From Curvularia sp. ZM96 (Eukaryota > Ascomycota > Dothideomycetes > Pleosporales > Pleosporaceae), in NCBI GenBank assembly GCA_022457065.1, contig JAJGBQ010000002.1, forward strand, positions 1,116,001 through 1,180,000: a DNA stretch of 64,000 bases, read 5' to 3'. Positions 32,452-45,136 of the stretch are shown here, in pieces. Within the stretch, counting starts at the first letter, position 1, and each line of letters begins with the position of its first letter. Both the position numbers and the translations under genes were made by a program. Below the pieces are notes generated by a model. That model searched no databases, was not told the origin of the DNA, and was given only the letters and a program-made list of their open reading frames with translations.

Positions 32452-33791
32452 ATGGTATTGCATACGGATTGGACTGGATCTGTTAGATAGACTAATTGAC
32501 GAATTACAGTAGAGTCGGAGTGTGTCTTTTTGTTGTGGTCTGCGTGTCATGCCGTATAGAGTTTGCTACTTGTTTTGTAAGCGGATCTGCAATATCCTTA
32601 AGCATAAGAACGTTCATATCGATTTCTACAACCAGCATCTATGGCGGGGTATAACTCTAATTTGTTGAGCAAACGCATACCTATTTCCCCAGCGGAGAAC
32701 CCCAGACGATTGCGGAGAAAGAAAGTGTGGGATCTGGGGTCGGTCTTTGAGCGGGCCATGAGAAGGAGTTCATCTCGCACTTGCTCGGTGTTTGAATCAG
32801 AAAACATCATTGACCGTCGTACCATGAGATGGCTTCTTCTTCTTAATCAGAGTATCAACTTGGCAATATGTAGATGGCAATATGTAGAAAAGGTATTCGG
32901 GCAATTTGCTACATAGTTGCTATTACGCCGCTCCACATTCCGAAGGAAAGAGTTACCAATATGTTGGTAGGAAGTATGCAGTTGCAGATCGCAAGGACCT
33001 CGCCAAATGCCGCCGTAAGCACACCGCTCCACAAGCATCTCTACCCGACGACAAGCCTTGCAACATTCCCTCGGCACAGCAATACCAAGCTCCATATCCT
33101 CAAAAAAAAGATGTAGAACGACACTCGCCGCGCCATTTCAATACCCTATGGACTTTTCCGCCCATTTTCCCACAGGCAAACACACCGACCGGCATTTGAC
33201 ACTGCGTTCCCGTGCCCGGTGCGGCTAAACCTACGCACTAAAAAGCCCGCTGTGTGCAGGCCGGGGCCCCGCCAACCACACAACTCAGCATGGAGTGGAG
33301 ACCCCACGAGAAACTAGCTCCCCAAACCGGTTTACCTCTCTCGTCTGGCCGCCCCCGCACACACGAGAGGCAAGAGGCAAGAGGCGAGAGGAGTATGCAA
33401 ACATCACATGTTTGTTGCCGCCCAGCCGTGTGCAGCCGCAACTCTGTGCCGACGCAGAGGTAATGCCAAGATGCAGGCCCCAACGAAGCTCGCTTTTTGA
33501 TCGTCTCTCCACTGCGGATTTTGAATTCGCATGGGGGGTGGTTGCTTTGACGTTATCTGGATCGCCAGTATTTAAATTGAGACACGACGCTCCTCTTCTC
33601 CCCGATTGGAAGTATCTCGGTCGAGTAGCGATTCCGCCTATCCCTGCGTTCAAACATCGCTAGACGGTGTTTAGACCGCTATTTGTATCGCAGCGCGGTT
33701 TTCCTCTTTTTCCATATATTTTTCTTACTGCTGACGGCATCGTCGCGAACGCGCATTGGACGACGACAACGACGGCACCGGGACAAGAATC
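32452..33791. other. 1.3-kb intergenic region upstream of the sugar transporter
   Basis: No supported gene. Near 33295-33309 the hexamers GTGGAG and CCCCAC sit close together; both match the SYGGRG consensus of the carbon-repressor CreA on opposite strands, plausible for a sugar transporter promoter but weak alone. Confidence 0.4.
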
Positions 33792-35640
33792 ATGGCTAAG
33801 TTTAACATGGCAGAGGTCTTGGCGGACATCAAGACGTACCGCCGAGCCTACCTGCTTACAGCCGTTGCCTCATTTGGTGGCATGTTGTTTGGTTGGGATA
33901 CGGGCTTGATTGGAGGTATGTGTGGCTGTTATGGCGTTACCTAGGTGTAACTGGGAGGAATGATGGTTTGCTGACTGCTGGTTAGGTGTTCTGACCATGG
34001 ACTCGTTCCAGCATTCCTTCAACCTCCACAAGGACAGCCCAGATTTTGCCAACCTCCAGGGAAACATTGTGTCTGTTCTGCAGGCGGGTTGCTTTTTCGG
34101 CGCGTTGGCATCATTCTATGTCTCCGATACATTTGGGCGCAAATGGGCGCTGATTATTGCCGATATCATCTTCATTGTTGGTTCCTTGATTCAGACGCTG
34201 TGCGGACTTGGCACATCGAATCTCGCCCAGCTCTATGTCGGACGAGTGATTGGTGGGTTTGGCGTTGGCCTCATCTCTGCCGTGGTACCTACGTACATTG
34301 GAGAGAACGCACCCAGAGCGATTCGAGGCCGTTGCATTGGATGCATGGTATGTTTTTTTGTTGCATTTCTTCACTTGAGTTGGACTGACCAAAACAGCAA
34401 CTTTTCAACGTCACTGGTATCTGCTTGTCCTTTTTCGTCAACTACGGCATTGCCCTCCACATTACTAGTCCGACGGACCCTACGAAATGGCGGGTGCCTT
34501 TTGCTCTGCAGATGCTTCCCGGAGCTATCCTGCTAGCGGGCATTGTCTTCATGAACGAGTCGCCCCGCTGGCTCGTGGAAAAGAACCGCTACCATGACGC
34601 AGCCAAAGCATTGGCTACCGTCCGTAGCAAGAGCATCGACGACGCAGAGGTTATTGAAGAGCTGGATGAGATTATTGCAGACTTCAACGGCCATGAGAAG
34701 ATGCCCTTGACTGCCCAGCTCAAGGCTTCCGTCGCGAACAAGAAAGTGTTCTACCGCTCGTCCTTTGTCGTCATTCTCATGTTCTGGCAGCAGTGGACCG
34801 GTACCAACTCGTGAGCAGCCCTGGGTGCCCAATGGTGTATAAATCCGACGATTTGCTAAACCTTGAGCAGGATCAACTACTATGCCCCGCAGATTTTCCG
34901 GCAGATCGGCCTCACTGGCCAGTCATCGGGCCTATTTGTAAGTGGGAGCAGTATGCAGACACGTTGTGAAACGGTGCTAACGTGCGGGCTAGGCGACTGG
35001 TATCTACGGCATTGTCAAGATCGTGGTAACGGCCATCGGCCTCATGGCGTTTACCGAGCAGCTCGGACGCAAATGGTCTCTGATCATCGGGTCGGTCGGC
35101 CAGGCGTTTGCCATGTTCTACATCGGGGTCAACCAAGCGGTGCACCCACCGACGGGCGACCTGGACGGCAACGCAATCTTTGCCATTGTGTGCGTGTACC
35201 TGTTTGTTGTCTTCTACTCGTTTGGCTGGGGACCCATTCCCTTTGTGCTGGCGTCTGAGTGCAGTCCGAACCAGGTGCGGTCGCTGCTCATGGCGGCCTC
35301 GCTCATGACTCAATGGCTGTTCAACTTTGTGATTGCAAAGATCACGCCGCTGATGCTGGCCAATATTACGTACGGAACGTTCCTTTTGTTTGGGTCGCTG
35401 TGCATCGTCATGGGCGTGTGGACGGTGTTCTGTGTGCCAGAGACCAAGGGGGTGCGTCTCGAGTCGATTGGCGAGCTGTTTGAGGGCAGCATTATCAAAG
35501 GATGTATCCAGGACACGATTCCGAGCAAATCACGGGCAAAGCAGCTGCGGCACCATCATGCCACTGCCGACGAGGGCAGCAGCTCGATCAAGGGCGCGGG
35601 GGGCAAGGCGGCGCGCGTGGAGCAGATCGAGGACGCATAG
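33792..35640 (+). CDS. MFS sugar transporter
   Basis: Five exons, 33792-33915, 33986-34347, 34398-34810, 34871-34937 and 34993-35640, give 537 aa. Twelve transmembrane segments are expected. Sugar-porter signatures are present in order: G-W-D-T-G after helix 1, D-x-F-G-R-K-W in loop 2-3, Y-V-G-R-V-I-G-G-F-G-V-G, N-E-S-P-R-W-L before the central loop, a second G-R-K-W, and V-P-E-T-K-G after helix 12. The last 60 residues are a charged cytosolic tail. It imports a hexose, pentose or sugar acid with protons at the plasma membrane. The exact substrate is not readable. The exon cut within T-G-T-N-S-I-N-Y-Y is a common intron site of this family. Confidence 0.95.
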
Positions 35641-36978
35641 GGCAGCAGCGGCAAAGCGATGGCAAAAAGCACATGCGGGCGGCGTCGAGTGCTTACGTCG
35701 CAGCGCATGTGGCGGGTTAGTGCAGTATGTAGGAATGCAACATGTTTCGGTAATGGTAATACATTTAGTACTAGCAACATAGCCAAAATCATGAGGTTTT
35801 AGTGGGCACCGCGCACATGACGGCCTCTTACGAGACGTCGTCGTCGATGGCAGGCAGGGATGAGTACAACGTGTCCGTACAGTGAAGATCGTGAACCGAA
35901 AAGCGTTCATTCGGGCCGCAAGTCACGGGGTTGTCCTGGCCGGTGAGGCTGGGCAGCAGAGGACAGGCAGGGCTATGGCTGCCTGACGGGCGGCCATGTA
36001 CCTGTAACGGCGTGCTTGGAAACGAGGCGAGGGCCACGGCGGAGCAGAGACCGGAGCGCGGGCCAGAGTGAAGCGTGGCGCACGCAGGCGAGCAGCGGAC
36101 AGCCTGGTAGCCGAGTGGAGATGGGACGGGGTCGTGATATCGACTACAGAGGGACTTGGTAAGCAGAATACAAGCAGACAGCTACTTTGTACGTACTAAG
36201 GAATGCGCACAAGAAAAAAAAGCTGCGCCGAGAGACCCTGGCCGGAGCGGGCGCTGCGATTGGCCGCGCTGGACAGGGATGCAGGGTCTGGTAGGCTTAA
36301 GCGAGCAGCGATGACATAGTGCCATCAGCAACTTCGCAACCAGGCCATTGGCGCTGTCATCCTCTCAGCCCAAACCCACGCCTCGTACATGCTCTCTCTC
36401 CCAGACACACTCGCACACCCATACTAGTCCGCACATACTACACACACACCCATACTCACCCTCACCGCATATCCTCCACACGCACGCATCCTTACGCCCG
36501 CCCGCCGCCCGTCGCGTGCCCTTCCTCCCCCGGCGCCCGACAGACCCCATTGCCCGCCTCACTCGCTGCCTCGCCAAGTCTCCACTCTTGCGCGCCCATC
36601 TCTCCCAGGCACATCCTAGAGCACCGCCTGCGGACACACCATCCTCACCCCCGCCCCCTGTCACGCCTCGGCGTCACCACTCGTTGTGGGAAACTTGGGC
36701 GCTCCTGCTCTCGTCCCACGTCCGTACGTCCAAGCCGGCAACCGGTTCGCGCCTCCTAGTCGTCGTCGAACCACGATACTCGTGCGGTGCCCCCCTCCCG
36801 GCAGTCGTCCGGCATTGAGACGCTTTTATGTACGTCAAGCTGCGGCTTCATTCCTTCGCCAGTCTCCTAATCTCTAATCTGCCTCGTTTGCCCTCGTTTG
36901 TGCCATGTCGGCCTCCTCTTCTTTCTTTGCCTGCTCCTGCCTCTGCTGATCTGACCGTTTCACCTCCGAACTAACAAC
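35641..36978. other. 1.3-kb intergenic region
   Basis: 3' region of the transporter and a GC-rich, then CA/CCC-rich, leader for the DUF8035 gene (36360-36900). No domain-bearing frame on either strand. Confidence 0.55.
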
Positions 36979-39800
36979 ATGTTGGGCAGCGTTCTCCTCC
37001 CCACCAGCCCGCTGGGCCCAAGGGGTACTACTTATTCCCCCACCACTGCGCCGTCCCTTCCCCCGCGTAGAAATAGCCTATCTACGACGCCTGCTGCCAA
37101 AACCGCTGCCAAATCCACGCCGCTGCACGTCAAGACGGTCAAGCTGTCGGGCACCACCATGGAGTCGCGGTACACCCGCCCCTCGTCTCCCCGAAGGGCC
37201 TATGGCAATCCCGCAAGAGCCTCAACCGGCGGCTTCGCTGACCCCTACTACGACTCGTCTTATTATGCCCGTCCCAGCTCACCACGGGCGAGCGTCGATC
37301 GCTTGGCTGCCGCCTCGTCCTACCATTCGCCCTATTGGAACCAGCCCACCAGCTCCCTGGCCGCTGCCCGCTCAAGCAACTACAAGTACGACTCGTACAC
37401 AGCCCGCCCCCGGCGCAACACCAACGATCTGAGTCGGCCCAACGTGAGCACCAGTGCCCTCCCGCAGACGTCCCTCCCGCTCCGTACCCCCTACTCGCCC
37501 CACACCTCCAGCCATGCCGACCGTCCCAGAAGCCCCTTGGCCTCTTCCTACGACAAACGGGGCGACACGTACATCACCGGAGGCCCTTCACGAACCCATA
37601 AGAAGGTCTACAGCGTCGATGACACCAGCCACTTGACCAAGCTGGTAGCAGAAGTCGACGCTTCACGTCACCATACAGATAGAGGCTACAATGTCACGAG
37701 CGGTGGGCGTACCTACCATGATACCAAGCCTGTGCCGCGTCTCTCAGACATGAGCAACGACGGTTATTCTTACACAGACCCTGCCAGCATGTACCGTGAT
37801 ACAGAGCCTGCATGGCGACGACCACGTGCTGGGAGCATAGAGCGTGGCTCCCGCCCTACGAGCATGATCAACGAACGTCCACCACGCTCCTCTACCCGCG
37901 AACTCGGCCCTCCACCCTCAACTCGGGGGTTTGATAAAATTCACAGCGCTCCACGGGCTCATGGCAGATCGTCCTCGATTGATAGGACCCCAGTTCCCAA
38001 GTACGACCCCTACCCAGACGCACATCTTGGCCGATCCTCTTCTACACGCTCTCGAGCCCCCGCCGCCGTCCACCAAGAGCCCCGCGAGCACCGTCGTGAT
38101 ACGTACCGTGACGACTACGCACGCCGCGATGTTGAAAATAAACGCCACACGACCGCTTTCGAGGATCGTGACGTCACTTCTCGAGGATTCGGCATTGCCA
38201 CCGGCCCCCCGACCCTGGCCCACGACCACCATGCTCTGGACCGAACACCGCTTTACGCTCCTCAAGAGCCTCAAGTGCCTCCTCAAGTGCCTCCTCGACC
38301 CAGGCAGCAGGAGCCTGCTAGCTCGTACTATCAGCCCGAGCGTGCGGAGGCTCGCATGCCCGAGGCTCGCAGCTCCCGTGACCGCGATGTCCCTGCTCCT
38401 GATTACGACCGCCGTCCTCGTGAGCGGGACCACGGCAAACATGACAAATATGAGAGCAACGGCAGTTTTGTTCCAACTGCCGCCGGTGCTGTGGCTGGTG
38501 TTGCTGCTACCCTGGGCGCCGCTGGTTACATGAAGGCCCGGGAAAAGGAGCGAGGCAGTGACCGAGACTCTTCTGGGGAGCGCGAGCGCGAGCGCCGAAA
38601 GGAGTACGATGAGCGCGATAGGCAAGATCGTCCTGACGAGCGACGGGAGAGAAAGTCCGAAGGTCGTCGTAACTCGCTAGCACCAGCGCCGGTCGCCCCC
38701 GTTGCTGCTGCCGCCCCTACTACCACTCCCGCCGCTCCTGCCCAGATCGCCGCCCCTGACTACCCACCCTATCCCGAGCCAGATCGTAAGTACCGTGATC
38801 GCCGGCACGAGGACGACGACAAGGAGAAGGTTTCTTCTAGGAAGGCTCCGTCATCTGAAGGCAGTGGCGATGAGCGGCCACGGCATTACGTTGACCGGGA
38901 CGCCGAGAGACGAAAGGAACCTGCTCCGCAACCAGCTGCTGTGGATCCAGATGAAGAGTACAGAAGACGGATCCAGCAGGAAGCCGAGCGCGCCAGCCGT
39001 AGCAACCGTGATCGAGAGAGTGATTCTGAGCGGGAGAAGGAACGACGACGGAGAAAGGAAGATCGTGAGAGGTCCCGGTCTAGAGGCCCAGAGGAACAAT
39101 CACGTGCATCACCTCCCAGGGACGCTCCCAGCTCTCGACATGACGAGCGTTCGTCTGCCGCCCACAACGGAGGTTTGGTGCAAGAGCCTGAGGCTCTCGA
39201 CAAGGAGACAGAGCCTGCTAGCAAGAGCGTGCAGATTGTCGAACCCCCCAAGGAACCTGTGGCCCCCGTCAAGGGCATTCTTCGCAAGCCTACTGCAAAA
39301 TTTCCAGAAGACCCGGAGCCTATCCGTGAAGGTGTAGCGCCCCACAAGGACGCCCTCAAGGGCAAGGATATTCCTGTTGGCGCTCGCTGGACCAGGATCG
39401 ATCGACGTCTGGTTAATCCAGAAGCTTTGGAGCAGGCCAAGGAACGCTTCGAGGAACGAATGGACTGCGTGATTGTACTCAGAGTCTTGACAAAGGAAGA
39501 GATTCAGAAGCTCGCTGATCGTACGAAAAAGATTCGCGAGGCAAGGGGTGAGTTAATCCATGAGTTGGTGAGATTTCCAGTACTAACAAATGTTTAGAGG
39601 ACAGTGAGTACGATCACGAACGCCGTGAGAGAGAGGACCGCGACAGGCGGAGTCGCCGCTCTAGGGACGACGATGATGACGATCGCGATGATGACCGTGA
39701 CCGCTACCATCACGAACGCGAGCGACGCCGTCGTTACGATGATGAGAGCGACTACGATGATCGCGATCGGTCCAAGAAGTACGAGAACGGAGACAGGTGA
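36979..39800 (+). CDS. DUF8035 domain protein, long disordered Arg/Asp/Ser-rich
   Basis: Two exons, 36979-39547 and 39598-39800, joined over a 50-bp intron (GTGAGT..TTTAG), give 923 aa. Most of the protein is disordered. The N-terminus is Ser/Pro/Tyr-rich with repeated R-P-S-S-P-R motifs. The middle is very rich in R, D, E and S, and both ends of the acidic/basic tract carry RERE- and RS-like runs. One hydrophobic Ala/Gly stretch (A-G-A-V-A-G-V-A-A-T-L-G-A-A-G) lies near residues 505-520. The only folded part is near the C-terminus, about residues 800-860, with G-A-R-W-T-R-I-D-R-R-L-V-N-P-E-A-L. That matches the fungal DUF8035 domain, whose function is unknown. A second ATG at 37159 in better context (ACCACCATGGAG) could be the real start. 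Confidence 0.85.
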
Positions 39801-41464
39801 TGAGTGAACGAGCTCGTGTATTGGAATCCAACGCTTTCTAGTTTGGAAAATGCACTCACGTTCATGTCGACGAAGTGAAGAAAACCCTAGTTCTAAAGAC
39901 AAAAGCGTCCTTTCCGGAGACGATGTGGACAGAAGAACTATACAACAGTATCATGGACCGGAATTTTGAAGCGTCCGATAGCAAGCAGGAACAACAAATG
40001 CAGACAGCGTGCCCATCCTCAGCTGGCTTCCATGACAATAGACTCAAGCTTGGCTATCGTTAGTTGATTCGAGTCCGCCGCAGCAAGAGCACATTAGGCA
40101 ATACGGTCTCACATTCTCATTATTTGGCGCGAGGAAAGACTTAAAGAAGATGCTTCCCCGAACAAGAACCGCATAGCTAAGGTACTGAAAAGGCTACTAA
40201 AGCACGTTCGTGTTGAAGTTTCGATTTCGCAGCGCCTTGTTGTTACTGGATATAGAGGTTTCAACGCTTTGGCATGGCTTTTTTGGTTCAGTCTTTTTCG
40301 CATTAGCTATGGCGCAGGGGGGATAGATAGACTATGGGATGGGGACATCGGGACAAGCAATGCCTTTTGTGTATGTGGTTTCGTTTCTGTGCTTGGTGCC
40401 TGTGTTTTTATTTTTCGGACCAACTCTTGTTAGGAATGAAATGTAAATATCCTCTTCACAAATGGCTTCTCCATGAGTGACATATTTGCAACTGGTGAAT
40501 GGCCGTTAGTGTGAGGATCATGTGAGCTTTTGACTGTCTTCTTTTCTTTTCCTTTTCCCCTTAGAGAGAACGCAGAGCTGGCACTCTTGTTCCCCACCTT
40601 CATCCTATCAGCCCTCTCCACTACTTCAACACCCCTCCTTCTCTACTTCATTCCACCATCCCCCTTTCCTACCAAAACTCCTCATCCCATCCCTCAAAAC
40701 ATACATACTTCACACACACACATGCGCGTGATCTCCTCCTCTCCCACTCTATCACCATCCCCCAACGACGCCAACAACGCCAATGACGTCTAGTCCAGGG
40801 GTAACAAACCACCACGTGGCTGACCACCATGTCGCACTAGGTAGCTAAGCTAAGCCGTAGCTCGCTCTCCATTAGCGTTCTCTGTATAGACATAGTACAG
40901 CTTATATACGAAGTGTAGGTTCGATTTGCGTAGGAGATGCAGGGCAAAAAAAACCCCCCTCTCTCTCTTTCTGCCTCTATACTTAAACGCAGAAACAATG
41001 GCCTGTGTAAAGGGTACGAGTATGCAGGGTTCGCGGAGCCACCACCCCCTTGATTCAGATATTTGTCCAGGGTTTGGGGGGTGGAGTTTGGTTCGGATGA
41101 CTTCACGGTCTTTTAGCGTGGAAAGGGGGGAGTGGGGAGTGGGGAGTTGCTTTTTCTCTCTCCCTAGGTGCAGGTGCCTAGCGCGGTGGGGACGAGGATT
41201 TGGCACGTGTGGGTGACGTAGGGTACTGGTGAGAGAGATTCGAGTGTGTTGGAGGTTGTGGGACGAGGTGGCATGGTGTGTTGGATTGTTGTGTGTGATG
41301 CGTAGGGAGGGAATGGAGGATGGTAGAGTTTTTTGCTCGAGTCTGGCTCACTGGGGTTATATTACTTTTTTTGCAAGCACAAATCATATTGAGACGTCCA
41401 TGTGATTTCATTTACGACTTGATTCCTCTGCTTCATGTACCACACGCCTCGTATATCCTGCTGG
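39801..41464. other. 1.7-kb convergent intergenic region
   Basis: Lies between the 3' ends of the DUF8035 gene and the CTF1-like regulator. No supported gene, RNA or repeat. The length is large for a convergent spacer and may hold long 3' UTRs. Confidence 0.55.
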
Positions 41465-43623
41465 CTACTCCTGCAACCGAAAGACAAAATCAGCCGGCGC
41501 ACCAGTACTAAACAACTCGTTCGGACCCATCTGCTGCAAGCCACCCTCGCCAAACGCAAAGTCGTTTTCAATCTGCATAAAGAGATACTGATCTGCCTCA
41601 TCCAGCGTCCAAGACCAAGGCTTCGGGCTAGCCGTTGAAGGCGTAACTATCCCTGACGGCTGCGCGTTGCGAGCTACACTACTATCAGTAGCTTGCTGCG
41701 CCGAGTGCTGGATACCAGTAGATGTTGGGGGTGCATCAGACGCCTGGGCTGCAGCATCAGGGTTGCTGCCGGCTTTGTCTGTTTCCATGGTCAATCGAGA
41801 CGCAGTGTCTCGATCAAGGTAATGGAAAAACAGCTCTAGGACCCAATTTGTTACTTCCCATGTCTTTTGCAGCTCCTGTAGACCCAGTAGACAGAGTTTT
41901 GCTCGGTGCTCCGCCAGTGCACGGTTGATTCCGCTTGAGCGCCTAAAGTTCACTACATGGACACAAAGCGTGTTGAACAGGTTTGTAATGACGTGCATCT
42001 GCGCGTGACAGATGTTACCATCCGGTAGCATGTCCTCGACTATGCGAGAATTGCGGGCCGCAGCTTGAAGAGCGACGTTGCCTTCGGTTGCTGCACTGCG
42101 GCTCTCGTCCATGATGAAACTGGTTCGATGCAGAAGAATGAGCAAATTGTTGTACGCCAGATGAAGCATGCTAGCCTGGAAGTTCGGTACATCCCCAGCG
42201 TCTGTGTGTAGTCGCATGGCACTAGGGAGATCCTCTTTCCACTGGTACAACTCATCGCGAAGCTTGGTCGTGTCTTCGAGTGTCAGTGTACGTCCGGGGA
42301 GATAACCAGCATCGACTACGCGGCCGAGAAACACCGCCAACTGTACCATGCTTATTGCATAAGTAGTCGAGCGATGGCGGTCTTCTGCCGGAGCTGATGA
42401 TCGAAAGGCATAAGCGAAGTCGGAATACGACAAAGGCTCTACATCGCAATCTTGGTCGCGGATCCGGCACGGCAGACCCAGAGCAGATGCACATTGTCTC
42501 TCGCGAACGTAGATGGCCCACCAAAGCCTTCTCTTGATCCTTGTTAGTTTTTCTTCTGCATTCCCCCCACGACGATGCAGTGCCCGTGTTTCTGACAGGC
42601 TGATAGCTGTCCCAAGCCAGTGGCGTGCGTCCTTTTCCAACAAAGCACCCGCTCTCCAAAAGCTCATCAGAAACAAGGCCTGGATGACATTGATCTTGTT
42701 GGTCTCAAAAGTCGCGTCGTAAATATCTTTTGCCCGGATGTAAAAGAACCACTTGGCTCGATGGCGATTGCCCCACCCGAGTTTGGTAAGTGTGGATTCA
42801 TCGCAGTGGATTACGCCAATGAACAACATAGCCTGTAGAAGCAAGCCAGAAAACTCAAACAGGCGATAAGAGTTCCAGAACTCCTCTTCGTCAAGGATTG
42901 CAAAGTGTGGGTGAAACCATTTGAAGTACGCCTCTAGCAGCTCTTGTCGGACTTCGGCTGGAGGAAATGAAAACACTCCTTCTGCTTGCAAAGCCTTTTT
43001 CCTGGCAACGCGTCGCTCAGCCTCCCACTCTGGTACATTTGCCTCTGCTCGTACAGCACTGGGAATGGCATGGCGGAAGCAAGACTCGCGGCACTCTGCT
43101 GCAGCGGCGGTAGGCGCTCCTGTCACATAACGCAATGAGCTGGATTCGCCGAGGAAGACTGCTGCGTCGTCTTGCTGGGAAGTTCCCGTTCCCGAATGAT
43201 TGTTACGTGGTTCCGCTGAGATTTGTGGAGCAGAAAACTGATAATGGCTGCTAGTGGACGGCACATGGGTGTTGACCGGACTGTTGAAGTTGGACGATAG
43301 AGAAGCTAGGACGTGCGATGCCGCAACCTCGTCCTCATGCCGTTGCGGGCTGAAAGCCGGCGGATTCGGTGGACTGTCACTATGTCAGCCTCCAAGTCTG
43401 ATGAGCAGCATACAAATATCCCAGCATACGTTTTGCTGCGTGCCTCGGCCTCACCACGCGGCTTCCTGATGTGCTTTCCGCGCTTGGATTCTCGGGTCTC
43501 ACAATGCACCTCGCCAGCCGCACAGTTAGTACAAGGCTGCCGATCAGTGACATCGCATTTCACCCGCCGTGCATTGCATGTCACACATGCTAGTTTCGCG
43601 CGCTTGCGCGGCCGTTCAGACAT
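41465..43623 (-). CDS. Zn2Cys6 transcription factor, CTF1/Far-like
   Basis: Two exons on the minus strand, 43623-43430 and 43379-41465, with a 50-bp intron, give 702 aa. The zinc cluster is C13-V-T-C16-N-A-R-R-V-K-C23-D-V-T-D-R-Q-P-C31-T-N-C34-x6-C41, followed by a basic linker (K-R-G-K-H-I-R-K-P-R). The fungal_trans domain begins near L-L-E-A-Y-F-K-W-F-H-P-H-F-A-I-L. That opening, and W-R-A-G-A-L-L-E-K-D-A-R-H-W-L-G-T-A-I-S-L, resemble the cutinase transcription factor CTF1-alpha and the fatty-acid regulators FarA/FarB. The start codon lies 375 bp from the divergent HTD2-type gene. A fatty-acid link is attractive but inferred. Confidence 0.9.
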
Positions 43624-43998
43624 GTTGTTTGCCGAAGCGTGAATTTTGAAAGAAGCCGAAGTCGGTTATCAGGCTCTGACTTGGCGACAGCGGAGGCTTG
43701 GCAAACTCGGGGTAACTGAATTATCAACAGCGCATTTCCAAGAAAACGTATTCGATGCGACTCGGCGTTGAATATGTTAAGAACTGTGCAAGTCTTGGAA
43801 CAAGGAGGTGTGATCTCGATGTTCCGTCTCTTCGACGTTGGTAGGTGTAGGTATATGGGAGTGAAGCACTTCGTTATCGATATCGGCTATGCGTCGGCCT
43901 AGAGCCCATCATCACCCGCTCTTCATGAACGACTACAGTACAATGTCAGTGAAATCATTCACATCACAAAATCAAAAGCCTGAAAGAAGTTGATAGTT
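43624..43998. promoter_or_regulatory. Short divergent promoter, CTF1-like regulator / HTD2-type gene
   Basis: 375 bp shared by two divergent genes. I looked for the FarA/FarB hexamer CCGAGG and did not find it in the spacer; one copy lies just inside the dehydratase coding region (near 44059). No TATA box is obvious. Confidence 0.45.
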
Positions 43999-44973
43999 AT
44001 GACACACCTGGCCCGTACACTCCTCACAACTACATCTCGCAACCAAGCCTCCGCATCCGAGGCATGCGACGAACTCCTTACCCGCTTCCAGAAAGGCCCA
44101 ATCTCCATCCGGAAACAGCTTCTCGATGCCAATCAACTCCAGCTCCTTAGTATAACACTGAATCGCACACCTTCATCCTTTAATCCGCCTCCAACGGGAA
44201 CACCCGTCCCGCCAGGCTACCATCTCGTCTACTTCACGCCTTCCATTGTCGAATCTGAACTGGGCCTAGACGGTACAGATCGCACCATCAATCCATTGAG
44301 CCCATTCACGAGACGCATGTGGGCCGGAGGCGAGCTGAGATGGGCAAAAGACCGCAACGGACTACTGCGAGTCGGCCAAGAAGTCTGCGAGACGACCAAA
44401 CTCTTGAGCGCAGAGCCCAAGAAATTAAAGAACGGCGGAGAAATGCTAGTAGTTGGAGTCGAAAAGACGTTTTCAAACGACCACGGCATTGCGTTGACGG
44501 ATCGTCGTAATTGGGTCTTTCAGCGTGAACTCACACCTGAGAACCCGATGAAAGCCCCGCAGAAGCCGGAACAGGTTCCGTTGCTGACGGGACAGTATCA
44601 GCGGGATTTCTGCCAGACGCGAACTTCACTATTTCGCTTTTCGGCGCTGACTTTCAATGGGCATAAGATACACTATCTGCCTGAGTGGTGTAGGGAGGTT
44701 GAAGGGCATCGTGATGCTGTGGTGCATGGACCGCTGAATCTAATCAACATGCTGGATTTCTGGAGAGATTCTAATAAGAGTGGGGAAACGGAGGCCGTAC
44801 CAGCTTCCATAGCATATCGAGCCATGAGCCCATTGTACGTGGAAGAGCCTTATCGCATACTGTTAAAAAAGGGCACGATGGACCAACATAGTGAAGACGG
44901 TACTCGAGAGTGGAGCGCAGAGATTTGGGATAGCTTCGGAAAGCAGAGTATGAAAGCAACGATCGTGGACTAG
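43999..44973 (+). CDS. HTD2: Mitochondrial 3-hydroxyacyl-thioester dehydratase-like (HTD2-type hotdog protein)
   Basis: A single exon of 324 aa. The N-terminus (M-T-H-L-A-R-T-L-L-T-T-T-S-R-N) is basic and hydroxylated, as in mitochondrial presequences. A FAS1/HTD2-like N-terminal hotdog carries P-P-G-Y-H-L-V-Y-F-T-P and R-R-M-W-A-G-G-E-L-R-W. The MaoC-like C-terminal half has F-R-F-S-A-L-T-F-N-G-H-K-I-H-Y, where the His is the dehydratase catalytic residue. Yeast Htd2 dehydrates 3-hydroxyacyl-ACP in mitochondrial fatty-acid synthesis. Related fungal paralogues hydrate mesaconyl- or itaconyl-CoA, so the exact substrate is open. It is divergent from the CTF1-like regulator. Confidence 0.85.
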   Translation: MTHLARTLLTTTSRNQASASEACDELLTRFQKGPISIRKQLLDANQLQLLSITLNRTPSSFNPPPTGTPVPPGYHLVYFTPSIVESELGLDGTDRTINPLSPFTRRMWAGGELRWAKDRNGLLRVGQEVCETTKLLSAEPKKLKNGGEMLVVGVEKTFSNDHGIALTDRRNWVFQRELTPENPMKAPQKPEQVPLLTGQYQRDFCQTRTSLFRFSALTFNGHKIHYLPEWCREVEGHRDAVVHGPLNLINMLDFWRDSNKSGETEAVPASIAYRAMSPLYVEEPYRILLKKGTMDQHSEDGTREWSAEIWDSFGKQSMKATIVD

Positions 44974-45136
44974 GCTCATTGCCTATTTGTCCATGATGCT
45001 CAAGGTATTATTCCAAGGTCAGTGTGAACCATAACACCATCTATCTACCGGGACCCAAATATGTTTCCTCCCAATGCAATTACATAAAGTCATGACTTTG
45101 GAATCATTGATTCCAATCTTTTTCTCCATGCTACCC

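Noticed and set aside
37918..38625. Hydrophobic minus-strand open frame within the DUF8035 gene
   Set aside because: Arises from antisense of Arg/Asp/Ser-rich codons; no domain.
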